Assembly: GCF_029227915.1 (NCBI RefSeq)
Contig: NC_079879.1
Coordinates: 17,546,001-17,610,000 of the forward strand
DNA from: Hydractinia symbiolongicarpus
Taxonomy: Eukaryota > Cnidaria > Hydrozoa > Anthoathecata > Hydractiniidae
Length of the DNA: 64,000 nucleotides
Reading direction: 5' to 3'
Shown here: one piece after another, positions 45,301 to 55,649 of the stretch
Numbering within the stretch: the first letter of the stretch is position 1
How the letters are laid out: each line of letters begins with the position of its first letter
Notes under the pieces: generated by a model
Told to the model about the DNA's origin: nothing
Seen by the model: the letters and a program-made list of their open reading frames with translations, nothing else
Database searches by the model: none
Program-made: the position numbers and the translations under genes

Positions 45301-46327
45301 AGAAAATGCCCAATATTGAAACTTTGGACAATGTGAAAAAACACCATTGACCAAGTTTAGGGACAAAATTTGGACAAAAAAATAGAGTAAATAGAAAAAA
45401 ATGGTATGCAATGTTGTTTTTGTGATATGAACAAACATATTTATTACAAAAAAACATGTGCGCAGATTTTGTTGTTAGTTCTCCTTTAAAAAAGCTCTAT
45501 AATTTCTAGCTAAAAGAGGGATTCATACATTGCAATGAAAAGTTATAAAAAGATCTACATAAATGTATCTATGCATACTTCTCTAAAACTTAAAAACAGA
45601 ACTGATTTATATATGTACCTGATGAAGTGATGGAAGTGCTGTTTCTTCCATGTAACCCCCTCCTTTCCATTCTTGGAAAAATAAGACCTGAACATATTAA
45701 AAAGGAAATATCTTGCACTTAGATAAAAAATGGTTTCTGAAACATTTAAAACTTTGTATCAGTGCGGGACTGACAGTAAATGGATGCATCATGAATATCT
45801 TAACTAATCAAAACCATTCCACATTGCAGTGTCAGTATTGCGTGCTATTCTGTTCTGCAAACAATGTGCTGTTTTGTATTGTTTTGTACAGGTAAACAGA
45901 GCGCAGCTTAGCAGACTGAGTAGGACCTAGGACAAACAACTTCTGGTAGGTAAAAGGAACTGCACATGAGTACAACAACAATGTCAAGAGGTGTATTTCT
46001 AGTTTGAAAAAAGACACCCAGGACATGCAAAAAAATTAATATAACATTTCACAAACCTAGACTAGTGTTGCTATGAGGATTTTCTGGCAACGATGGCAAA
46101 TTTCCAGTACTTCTAAAGTAAGGAGAATTCACCATTCTTCTGAAATCTCTCCCTGTACCGCGGTGTTGTGAGCCGTTAGTAGGCATCTTCTTCCTAACTC
46201 CTGCTCTCAGGTATACTTCTTGTGGTTTTGGTCTTTTGCTTTTGGATATGACGTTCTGTTCTTCTCTCAAGTTGCAGAAAGAGCTTGTGAAGCAAACCAT
46301 GTGGGATGAAGAAATAAATACCCCCAT
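41001..46327 (-). CDS. HECT-type E3 ubiquitin ligase of the 22-kb element (949 aa, 13 exons, intact)
   Basis: Proposed exons: 46057-46327, 45619-45687, 44685-44786, 44423-44488, 43962-44339, 43617-43862, six of 57 nt (43284-43340, 43131-43187, 42978-43034, 42825-42881, 42670-42726, 42517-42573) and 41001-42376. They sum to 2850 nt, exactly 950 codons, and every intron is phase 1. The protein has a Ser/Thr-rich N-terminal half, an acidic stretch (SDDDDDDDH), a basic KKRRKKRG, a cysteine segment CGVCGCTYIENCIRCEQD and a C-terminal HECT domain. HECT features include FAGEAGADAGGPLREF and the catalytic loop NASTCSLTL with Cys at about 921, ending FGVV. HECT ligases pass ubiquitin from an E2 through this Cys to substrates. 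It lies about 100 bp inside the right terminal repeat. All residues needed for activity are visible. Confidence 0.85.
42500..43400 (-). repeat. Six tandem 153-155-bp units, each with a 57-nt exon
   Basis: Exons begin at 42517, 42670, 42825, 42978, 43131 and 43284, and each is 57 nt (19 codons, phase 1). Each encodes about ALPQSTSTPSQASRxNVSP. The intron parts repeat too (CGTCTGATCTTTCAACATTG). Five exons end CCAG|GTGAGAC; the sixth ends TCAG|GCGAGAC, a GC donor. Growth by unequal crossing-over is the likely origin. Confidence 0.9.
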
Positions 46328-46419
46328 AGTGAAATACGCGGGACAATTAATTTCATTCTTCTCATTGATTTTATTCTTCTTTTTTTGAATTTTGATAAAC
46401 TAAGTTTCTTGAGCGAGAA

Positions 46420-46708
46420 ACCTTGTTTCTCGTCATCGCGGAATGTTTTTATTTAAAATATATCTATTAGCCATAAACTGAGTGCACATTTGCAGGGCAG
46501 CTTGATCGAAAAACCTGGTTTTTCGAGCGAGATACCAGGTTTCTCGCGAGAAACATGGAAACTCGTCCGATAAACCAGGTTTTTCGATCGATAAACCGGG
46601 TTTCTCGAAGGTACCGTTGATATACAAGGAATATCGAATAAATGTGAATAGGGCTTGCCATACGTCCGACTAACGCGTGTTACTATTTCCGCCGGTACCG
46701 GCAGAATA
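46420..46708. mobile_element. Right terminal inverted repeat of the HECT/integrase element
   Basis: It ends GGTACCGGCAGAATA at 46708 and on the complement matches 24449-24665 (TATGGCAAGCC, ATTCGATAT, TATATCAA, then CCTGGTTT/TTTCTCG units). ORFs crossing it only translate the repeats. Confidence 0.75.
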
Positions 46709-47246
46709 TACACTCCGTTGACGAATCTTTATGTACGTGGGTAAGTTTATTTTATCGTTTTAAACACCTGTTATTCCAAAGAACTAATTTCAAAGCTGTG
46801 AACGTGGTAATCTGATAAAAATGAAGGTTTTGAATCTGATAAAAAATCTTCTAGAAGATGTTTAATATAGCTAAGTTTTTCGCGCAAATTAGGTATGGGG
46901 TAATGTAGCTAGCATGAAACATTAGTCAAAGATACATTTGTTCTCGATATAAAGCAGTATTTACAATAAAAATATGAACTAACAAAGGGTTTCACACTCG
47001 TTATTTTATGTTAATTCTTCGTTGTTCTGATAAAATGTTTTCTTATAAAAAGAGTGTATAGTACGATAATTTTCTCTGCTTCACCTTTTTGATAAATGAT
47101 AAAACCATGTTAAAGAACATAATATGAATATGAACAAAGGTCTGGGGTAGCCAAGCTAGATTCAGCCTTAGCATATTGAAAAAAACTATGTCTAAACCGA
47201 ACATAAAACGTGCTGTATATATTCACAATATCAGCCAGAATGTATT
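46709..47246. other. Spacer between blocks
   Basis: No gene. TTGACGAAT at 46718-46726 is followed by ACGTGG at 46735, as also seen at 17918-17926 just outside the left palindrome cluster (see findings). Confidence 0.4.
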
Positions 47247-47534
47247 CTAACAAAGCAATGAAAAAAGTTTAACTTCAATGTATTGCAGCATGTCAGCATA
47301 TGCACGTCCAAATGGCAATTCACCTGCATAAACTTGCAATACATATTCACGTACTATATCTGACCATTTTGAGTTTGTAGTTGCTGCTAAATATTTTGTA
47401 ATCTGCATATAGAATTCTGGCTCTGTTCTTTTCAATCCCTCAAAATTAGCCGCAACTTGAAAAACACCTCCTGATTTCTGGTTAAGCAACGGATTACAAT
47501 GTGGGTCTAGAGATTTCTCTATGTATTTCTTCAA
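47247..47534 (-). pseudogene. Orphan C-terminal-like ORF downstream of the Ginger-like gene
   Basis: 95 codons ending near LPFGRAYADMLQYIEVKL. It lies in a different frame from the predicted gene end (stop near 47571). Its layout loosely resembles the last exon of the MULE gene. It may be a C-terminal domain cut off by a frameshift; not certain. Confidence 0.35.
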
Positions 47535-47690
47535 TATACTGTTTTCAAGGCATCGGGTTAAAAACGCCCTTCATTGCGGCTCCAGTGGGTTCTCCTCTTC
47601 ATCAGAATCAATTATCACTATAAAACAGAGTTAGTAATGCTTCACATACAGTTAGGATTAAATAAACAGGGGCAAAATATTCTGACTTAC

Positions 47691-48107
47691 CAGTTACTTC
47701 TTCAATACAGTTCTTACAAAACCAATTACCACGTGGTTTTCTCTTCAGATCGGTACAACAAAAATGACTCCATGTGAGACATCTGTCACATGCTATGCTT
47801 CGATCCGGAGCCCCTATACTCTTCTTGCATGTGCCACACGTCCAACTTGATGTTCTCTTTTTCTTTTGTATCAATTTCTTGAGATGTTCGATAAATCCTT
47901 TGTTTGCATATTGTTTTAAAATATCAACATGGACAAGGTCGTCGCATACAGAGTCAGGTAATGCTTTAATAGATTTAGGCAGCATACCTACTTCTACGTC
48001 CAAACTCTCGCTCATGATGAGCTCTGCGTCTTCACACTTAACAAACAAAGACAGTAACATCTTGCACCTATTGTAGGCATCCATTTGAACATATGCTTGC
48101 AATGGCC
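47691..48107 (-). CDS. PHD-module exon of the Ginger-like gene
   Basis: 417 nt, phase 1 at both ends (TTTAAG acceptor, GTAAGT donor). GPLQAYVQMDAYNRCKMLL is followed by a helical domain with LPDSVCDDLVHVDILKQY and the finger WTCGTCKKS...ACDRCLTWSHFCC...WFCKNC. Its length, phase and layout match 18997-19407. A short last exon downstream (about 47568-47618) would end VIIDSDEEENPLEPQ. Confidence 0.75.
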
Positions 48108-48454
48108 CTTAAAATAATAGAAATGATAATGTATGTAAATATTTGAAGCTTCAAAATTAGCTACCTGGCTGCCTTTCAGTGCAATTAACAAAGTTTGATA
48201 TCTTGATATCTAGGCTTATTTGAAATTGGATAAATATTAGGCAAGTTCACCTTGTCTCTTTTTTTTCTTTTTGTCCAATTTTTCCTTATCACGACTGTCG
48301 GTGCAATTATCAATCCTTCTGTCCAAGCCTGCCACTTCAACATTAACTGGTAAAACCATAGGTGATTTTTCAAGTGTTCTGAAGTTTGAACGTTGCTGAC
48401 CATTACAAAATTGTCTCCAAGTTCTGTAATTAAAAAAATCATGAATCATATACC

Positions 48455-49130
48455 TTAATTATGCGTAAATTCGCTCTCAAATGTGCAGTGCTGGGGTGCA
48501 CGAATTTCAGGTTGCATGAATAGGTTTAACACAAAATTTATGCTATACCCTTTTGTGATGTTTTCATCCCAGAATGTCCATTCTGAATGATTTGTTTCAC
48601 ATTTGAGCGATTCTCCACATCTTGATGTGTTTGCAGATTTGAACCATTGTATGATTTGCTCTGTGAACACTTCAGGGGAAATCCAATCAGTTTCTTTGTA
48701 ATTTTGGAAATCAACAGCAGGAAATTCAGTGTGAATTAATGTTTTGTTCGGTGCAGGACAATTTGGACTATTGCAATTTGATGTTATGCAATGTTTCATC
48801 ACAGGTCCCAAGTAAGTATTGATAAAGATATGCTCATCACCATAAAAATTAAGTATATCATTTTTTCAGGTAAAGAACGTGCTATTGCTACATGATGCTT
48901 GGCAGCATCATATTTTGCATCATTTAGTAAACAGAGCATTTCTTTATTTTGGTCACAAGATTCATCATATAATCGTGTATAGAATCTAGGATATTTGTTG
49001 AAAGTCACTTTCAATATTGAAAACCATGTGTCCAATGTACAAGTGTTGTTGAATGTAATGTTTCGTCCATTTAGGTTCACAGTTCCACCAAACATTGGGA
49101 GCTTAATGCAAAATTGTTCTATGTTTTCTG
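48455..49130 (-). pseudogene. Unrecognised domain between CXC and PHD in the Ginger-like gene
   Basis: The first ORF (49095-48799) contains TFNNTCTLDTWFSIL and YDAAKHHVA, the second (48811-48455) DWISPEVFTEQIIQWFKSAN with several Cys. They join by a one-base shift near 48845. The NNTCxLD start is loosely like the Cys box of ubiquitin-specific proteases, but I see no matching His box and do not assign a function. In the MULE gene the equivalent position is taken by ULP1. Confidence 0.4.
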
Positions 49131-49233
49131 GAGAAAAAAAAGATCTGTTTTAGAAGCCTATTCAGAATAGCAATAACGAAATGAAGTATCAGCAAAAGTG
49201 GGGCACAACTAAACAATACAATTTCGACACCTA

Positions 49234-49659
49234 TTACTTACCAGGTTTTTGATTTCCACATTTTACGCCAGAATGGCATTTCAAATTGCATGTGACGTTT
49301 TCTTTGATGCATTTGCATATGTTTGTTTTGCATCCTGACTTACAACCACATCGACTCACTACATTATCTGTTACATTTTGAAGGCGATTTGCTTCCCTCA
49401 AGCTGACGAACTTATCAGAATTTTTAAGGTCCATGTTGAAATTTCCCCTGAAAAATTCTAGATCCCCAGATCTGTATTTATTGTGCAATACGCCATGTTG
49501 TGTAAGCAGTTGATAATATCTCTCTTTGTCACCAGAAACACTGATAACCACACATGGCATGCGTGAAGCATGAGTGTTGCTGTGGTCTTTTTTAGGGACT
49601 CGAACAAAGACATTATCCCCAACTTCATAAGCATTGACTTTCTCAAACCGTTGAACCAT
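49234..49659 (-). CDS. CXC (tesmin-like) exon of the Ginger-like gene
   Basis: It begins MVQRFEKVNAYEVGDNVFVRVPKKD, the usual beta-barrel-like segment after an integrase core. It then has nine closely spaced cysteines, CGCKSGCKTNICKCIKENVT followed by CNLKCHSGVKCGN. It ends at a GTAAGT donor. CXC motifs of this kind bind DNA or zinc in KRBA2/SCAND3-type transposon proteins. Confidence 0.7.
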   Translation of the reverse strand: MVQRFEKVNAYEVGDNVFVRVPKKDHSNTHASRMPCVVISVSGDKERYYQLLTQHGVLHNKYRSGDLEFFRGNFNMDLKNSDKFVSLREANRLQNVTDNVVSRCGCKSGCKTNICKCIKENVTCNLKCHSGVKCGNQKPGK

Positions 49660-51399
49660 CTCCTCTCTCGTTTTTTTTTATCTTTTTAGAAGCTGTTGTT
49701 CGTGGAGTCCAATGTCGTTGGAGTGTTGACAATGCTGTAATATATGCAAGAACTATTAATATAAATATAAAAAAACTGAGTATGGACGTTACTTTTTCTT
49801 ATTGTCTTGTGAATGGAAAAGCACCATGTTGATGGTTTTCATGGTAAATATTTTTATGTACTATATGTTTCTTCTTTGAAAATTGATTATTTTTCATTAA
49901 TATGAAGGTCCACTTGTAAGTTTTTATATTTTTTTTTAAAAAACGTGTCAGTACTTACAACCAGTTTCGCAATCGTCTTCAATAACATGTGTTTCATTTG
50001 TGACGTTCTTCGAATTCGTATTGTCTTCGCCTACACAATTGATTCACAACAAAGATTAAACACAGAATTCATAATAAAACGTCAATTTTAATTTCAGTTC
50101 AGTTGAATCTCCCCTGGCCAAGCTTCGATAAGATGATCTACTGATTTATTTACAAATTCTGAACCGTTATCGGAATGAAAGATCTTTGGTGGTCCGAACA
50201 ATGAAAATATTTTTTCCAACTCAACAGTGATTGGAGCGCTTTCCTTTCTCTCCAGGGCAGCAAGAAAATTAAATCTCGACCAATGATCAATGGAATGAAG
50301 GATATACTTATAGTCTCCATCAGGCATATGACTCATGTCTATTAAATCAACCTAAAAATGCGGAAAGTGAAAAGTTCATAAAAAATATAAAACAAACAAA
50401 CATCAAATGTAAATTTTAAGCATTTGATGTTAAGGCAAAGAAATCTCCGGTTGAAAAATCAAGCATTATTAAGAGCGTTTTGTTATTTTAGTTCAGGTGT
50501 GTGCGAACTTACTTGGAAGCGTTACATGAAGCCACTTGATATAATAGGCTTGATTGGCAGTACAGTCTTCTGTGGCTGTTTTAAGTGGCAAGTTTCGCAA
50601 AGATTGATATACTCTTCAATAGCCGATCTTGGGATACCCCAAAATGAACTTGAAACCTTAGTAGGAAAAATACGAATTGAGTAGTTATTTGTATCAATCT
50701 TTATATTTTGTCTAGGGTACAATTTTTTATGTAAATATAGTTATTAATTCTGATAAGAAAACACTAATACCTTTTTGAATGTCTTTTTCACACCAGCGTG
50801 TTTTAATTCATTGCAGTGAATTGAGCGTATGATGTCAAAGAATTCATCTACGTATGCCACTCTTAAGTAACCTTCAGGTATCGATTGATTACTTGTATGG
50901 TTTTTCTGAAAAAAGTAACGGTTATAATAATTACTTACATTGTTGAACATCGAACTAAAAATTTGAAGTCACGATTTTTCACTTACAGCTTCTTGTGAAG
51001 GCACAATCAAAATATCCACCATTCCCAGCTCTTCGCAGTTCATCAGCTTAAACTTCTGGGTCAATAATCTGAAGCGACGTGCTTCTGTACCCTTTTTACT
51101 GTCCGACTCATTGCTTTTTAAGTTCTGGGAAATTTTCTTCCCGAACTCTCTTGTTATTGTGCCACTCGTTGGTCTTTTACCAGTGCCTGTGTAACGCTGG
51201 GCAAATTGTTCAAATTTTTGGCGATGAACTTCCATGGCTTAACTAAAACTAGTGTAGCTCCGACGATTGAAAAATTTAAATGAAAGTTTTTTCGAACGTT
51301 TTCTTCAATTTTGTAAGAAACTAGACATCCTGTCTGGCGAAAGAAAAAAAGGCTCCACGTAAATTGCGAATTTCGTTTCATTTGCGATACTTTCCTATT

Positions 51400-51982
51400 T
51401 GTTTGTCACGAATGATATAAAAGCCGGTCGGCCCCGATTACGTTCGTTGTATAAGTGTCGAATAATATTTGACTGTCATACATAAGCCGGCCTTCCCCGA
51501 TTATGTGCGTTCTATAATAAGTGAGAATAATAGAAAAATGTCATACATAAGCCGGTCGGCCCCGATTACGTTCGTTCTATAAGTCTCGAATAATATTTCA
51601 CTGTCATACATAAGCCGGTCGGCCCCGATTACGTTTGTTCTATAAGTCTCAAATAATATTTCACTGTCATACATAAGCCGGCCGGCCCCGATTACGTTCG
51701 TTCTATAAGTGTCGAATAATATTTGACTGTCATACATAAGTCGGCCTGCCCCGATTATGTTCGTTCTATAATAAGTGAGAAATATTATTACACTGTCGTA
51801 TATAAACTGGCCTGCCCTGATTATGTTCCTTTTATAAGTGCCAAATAATATTTTTTGAGTAATAAGCCGGCCTGTCCTGATTATGTTGCCCTGATTATGT
51901 ATTTTCTGCCCTGTTCTTAACCGGGGCAAGCTGCCGTACTTAATCAGGCCAATGTTCATTATCCGGGCAGAACAGTACTGCC
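51400..51982. mobile_element. Right end of the large transposon: tandem subterminal repeats plus inverted terminus
   Basis: About eight units of roughly 60-62 bp, each with CATACATAAGCCGG(T/C)CGGCCC, CGATTACGTTCGTTCTATAAG and TGTCGAATAATATTTCACTG, decay towards the end (51830-51950). The terminus is ATCCGGGCAGAACAGTACTG at 51961-51980, the complement of the left end at 17734-17750 over GTACTGTTCTGCCC. The long ORF across it translates the repeat. Confidence 0.7.
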
Positions 51983-52600
51983 ACCTTAAGAAATTGTATG
52001 CACCATGTAGGGTAAACATTTTAAAGTCAGGCGGCTAAAAGCTTTGTATAACTAACCGACTTTGTGTGGGACAGTTGCACCATCGTAATTAAACATTGCA
52101 AAATACACGTTACCTACATACTTTCCTTTTTTAGACTACTAAATTATCATTTTACTTTACTTGAATGATTGAATGTTATAGATAACAATGTAAGATAGCT
52201 GACACTCCTAGCACTCGTAGCTAGCTTTTAGAATCTTGATCAAGATTCAATTGAAGAAAAGTTGAACTGGTGGAGGTTCGTATTCTTCAGAGTAGCCATT
52301 GTAATTTAAGGAAAGTAGGCTAAATTTGTCGAAGAATCTTTGTTTTCTTAGTCAAACCTGTCATATTGTGTAGAGTTGGGAGAGTTTTTGCAAGTTTAGT
52401 TTTAGTTTAACTAACATACTTGTAGTTCGTGTTTAATCAAAGCTTCTTTTGTGAGAATTTAGCCGTGAAACGTCCATGTTTTCCCGCAACTGAAAGTTAT
52501 ACCACATGACATTCTGCCTAAGAGAATAAAAATTATATATTAGGTTATTCGTTAGTTCTTATTAGTTGGTTATTTAAAGTTCTTTGGCTCCGGCATTTGC
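51983..52600. other. Intergenic, nothing recognised
   Basis: AT-rich sequence with no ORF of note, just outside the transposon end. Confidence 0.6.
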
Positions 52601-52617
52601 CAGAGCCAAAGAGCTTC

Positions 52618-53012
52618 CACTGCCAAGATATACCCTGTCTATTATTTCCAGGAGGGGGCATGGCTTTGGGGGAGTCCTGGAGTATTTAATGCTCTCTTTG
52701 AGCTAAGCAAACTTAATTAGGGTCAGCGCTCTGCCAGACAACTCCCTGCCACATCCAACTGCCCACACAGTGCGCCATCTACCCAATTTCCCTCACATGG
52801 CTTGGGTTAACCCAGGGCTATGGTAACATTCACTCGTCGATGTTGTATCGCCGTCAAGAGGAATCGAACTGGTCTCCTGCACGTTGGATGTTGCCGGGAG
52901 TTGTCTTAGAGCGTCCCTAATTGGGTCTCCGTAGCTTAAAAAGAGCATTAAATACTCTAGGACTCTCTATCTCAGCTATGGCTCCTCCTGGAAATAATAG
53001 ACAGGGTATATC
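52618..53012. repeat. Long imperfect inverted repeat (arms about 190 bp)
   Basis: ATATACCCTGTCTATTATTT at 52626 with GGAGTCCTGGAGTATTTAATGCTCT faces its complement at 52935-53010. The inner parts AGACAACTCCC..CCACATCCAAC (52736-52762) and GTTGGATGTTGCCGGGAGTTGTCT (52885-52908) also pair. One arm contains a B-box-like AGTTCGATTCC (complement of 52861-52871), hinting at a tRNA-derived SINE in two opposed copies. Confidence 0.75.
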
Positions 53013-54760
53013 CCTCTATATTTGTGAGGCTAGCCATGTAAAATATACACATCTATCTATCTATCTAAAAGATTCTATCCCCACATAAAATGTTCTATGC
53101 CCACATAAGGCTGTTGTCAAGTTCTGTAAATTATATCACAAGTTTCGTATCAGTGAAATTTGTATTATGGTGGACCCTAGTCTTAAGTCTATTTGGTCCA
53201 GGGTTTTTCGAACATATTATGACCGGGGAGCGGATTCGCCCCCTGGGCTCAATAACTTTCATAGGCTCGTTTAAATCAAATCAAACTTGGCACACTTATA
53301 GTATGTCATAGAAGGAACAAAATGACAGCAATAAATTTTTGCTTGTGTCAGCACATTTTCTGTGACGTCATCAAAAGCTTGAAATTTCTTCAAAATGCCA
53401 CCGACTGCTTAAAATTCAATTACTTTAGTTCTAGAGCGAATTTTTGCATTCAGTTTGAAGTTTCTGGAAGCTAAATAAAAGTTATTTAACATATTTCCTG
53501 GTTTTTACATAGATCGCAGTAAAAATTGCCTAAAAATCCTTTTTTTTCTGATTTTTAGATGAAATTCTAAAAAATTGGGAAATCGGACCTAAAAATTTGG
53601 CATGCAGGTGTCTAATAGATAAATACTGAAACTCAGTAAGTATCATAGCCATGCGACGTGTAGAGTTAAGGAGTTATTAAGAAAAAAATTCTAAGTAATA
53701 TATTCAGTTTATGTAAAAAGTTCATGTAACTCCAGCTTTTTAAATATTTTTCTTCTCGCTTGACCGCCTTGGCTATCTTTGACCTTCTTCTTTGTTAAAA
53801 ATTTTCATTCTAGCTCAGCCCTTGCCATAAGAGGCGTGCGATCGCACGCGCATGCGCCCACACACGCACAAAATGTCCAAGGCGTGCGATTGAGCACACG
53901 CGCAAAATTGTATAAAATTTAAAGTGATTTCCTTAGTTACCTTGCATTTTTATTTCTTAATCTCAGTTTTAACCGCACCACGAAAAGATAATTTACATAC
54001 GAAAAATTAATTTAGAACAGGGTACAGTACCGCCAGGTACAGTATCTTACTTTGCGCGAGTTATACGACTTCGTGTAACGATCTCATGTCTACATAAAGA
54101 ACGTTTGCATATCTTTTGTTATCGTTGTGCGCGAGTCATAACAATAAGATTTGATGAATCCTTTTGTTCTTACATATAACATGCATGCTATTATTTAAAA
54201 GTGTTAACGATCACAAAAGCTATTAAGGTATTTTTAAGAAATAAATTAACACTCGTAAAGCGTTAAAGATTTTGTGTTTAATGTAAAACCATGTTTATTC
54301 GAAGAATGTAAAATCAAAGCGATCATACTAAAACTTTTAGTAATAAACTAATGCTACTTTTAAAACTTTTAGTAATATTTCATTATCGTCGAAACATATT
54401 TTTTAACATGCGAAACTTTTAAAAGTTCTTTTTATAAAAAGCAACGTTTAGCAGCGCAAACGGAAAAAGCCTACGTTTGGGACTTTTCCCTTCGCGATAA
54501 GATTTCGAAAACAAATTAAATTTTGATACCGAAGAAAGAAAAAATCTAAAAATACAACTTTTGACATTTTATAGTATCACGCTACATTTTATTGTTAAAA
54601 ACATTGTCTTTGTTTTTTCTAGCGCGCAACAGCTCTATCTCTTAAAGATTTAAACAATGCATCTCGCTGTATATTTAGTTTTCGCGCAATTTTTTTATTT
54701 TATAAAACTATCAAACAATGGCTCGCCGTGTCACATTGGTACAGTTGATAACATTTTAAA
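53013..54760. other. Intergenic with CG-rich palindrome
   Basis: No gene. (TATC)n at 53052-53067. A GC-rich alternating patch at 53828-53920 includes the perfect palindrome GCGTGCGATCGCACGC (53832-53847) and a second GGCGTGCGAT copy 50 bp on. Confidence 0.6.
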
Positions 54761-55060
54761 TACTTAAAACACTATCTAACGAAGCTTTCCTATCGCCGTT
54801 CTTCGTTCTTTAACTTTCTAAAAAATCATTTCTATCGCCGCTCTTTGTTATTAAACTTTTAAAATGTGATATGGGAAGCTTTTCTATCGCCATTTTTCGT
54901 TCTTAAACTTTTAAAATACGATCTAAAAAAAACATTTCTATCGCCGCTTTTCGTTTTTAATCTTTTAAAATGCGATCTAAAAAAAAACATTTCTATTGCT
55001 CTTTTTTGTTTTTAAACTTTTAAAATGCGATCTAAAAAAACATTTATGTCGCCGTTTTGT
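54760..55060. repeat. Tandem repeat, about 60-bp units
   Basis: Five to six imperfect units with TTAAACTTTTAAAATGCGAT, CTAAAAAAAACATTTCTATC and GCCGCTTTTCGTT. No coding potential. Confidence 0.75.
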
Positions 55061-55649
55061 TCGAGTAATTCACCAGCCGAGCATAAGTGTCAGCATGAAG
55101 GAAATGGGTTGACTTTAATGTTCTCTATACCTTACGTTCTTCATAATAACACCGACCGTTTTTGATGGGGCATTCATTCAAATTTCACAACAAAATTAAG
55201 TAGGCAATTTTTTTGCCGATGCAACTACGGTACATTCGTGTTTTACGTCGGCAATTACGTTAATGTGGAAGTTAATGTGGATTTTAATAATAAGTAACAT
55301 ATTTTAAAGAACCACAGAAAGCCTGGTGGAAGAAAAGTATTCAGAGACTTTAAAACAATTTTAAAAAAAAATGCACCATATCGCATAACCAGGGCCTTTT
55401 GCGCGTGCGATTTGTCACACTCGCAACTAAAACTCATGGCAAGGCTCCCTTTTTTTAATGGCATGTGACCCTGTTTTGTAGTATTTATGTAGAGAACAGA
55501 TGCCTTTCCGTTGCAAAGTAAAACAAAAGTTCTTTACGAATGATTGTTTTTTTAAAAAATATAAAAATAATTCTGCATAAAGTTCTCTCGAACGATTTTT
55601 TTTTCACAAAAATAAAAATACTTCTTAGGAATCATGAGATATTAAATTT

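Larger units (their letters stand above)
47247..51235 (-). pseudogene. Ginger-like integrase transposase with CXC and PHD modules, disrupted
   Basis: Read from 51235. Exons: 50987-51235 (MEVHRQKFEQFAQRYTGTGK), 50771-50905, 50513-50698 and about 50094-50351, then a small exon near 49975-50030, a poorly framed piece near 49660-49735, about 49234-49659, about 48455-49130, about 48240-48427, and 47691-48107. Features: H2C2-type zinc-binding region (HCNELKHAGVKKT ... NLCETCHLKQP); integrase with the first Asp in VDLIDMSHMPDG and the second in IFHSDNGSEFV; CXC motif CGCKSGCKTNICKCIKENVTC; C4HC3 PHD. An in-frame TAA (50522-50524) precedes VDLID, no segment with the catalytic Glu was found between 50094 and 49735, and an A-run near 49673 shifts frame. 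The architecture is that of Ginger/KRBA2-type elements. Inactive. Confidence 0.7.

Noticed and set aside
46433-46713. Three overlapping - strand ORFs with repeated ETWFIDRKT-like text
   Set aside because: Translations of the AAACCTGG/TTTCTCG subterminal repeats.
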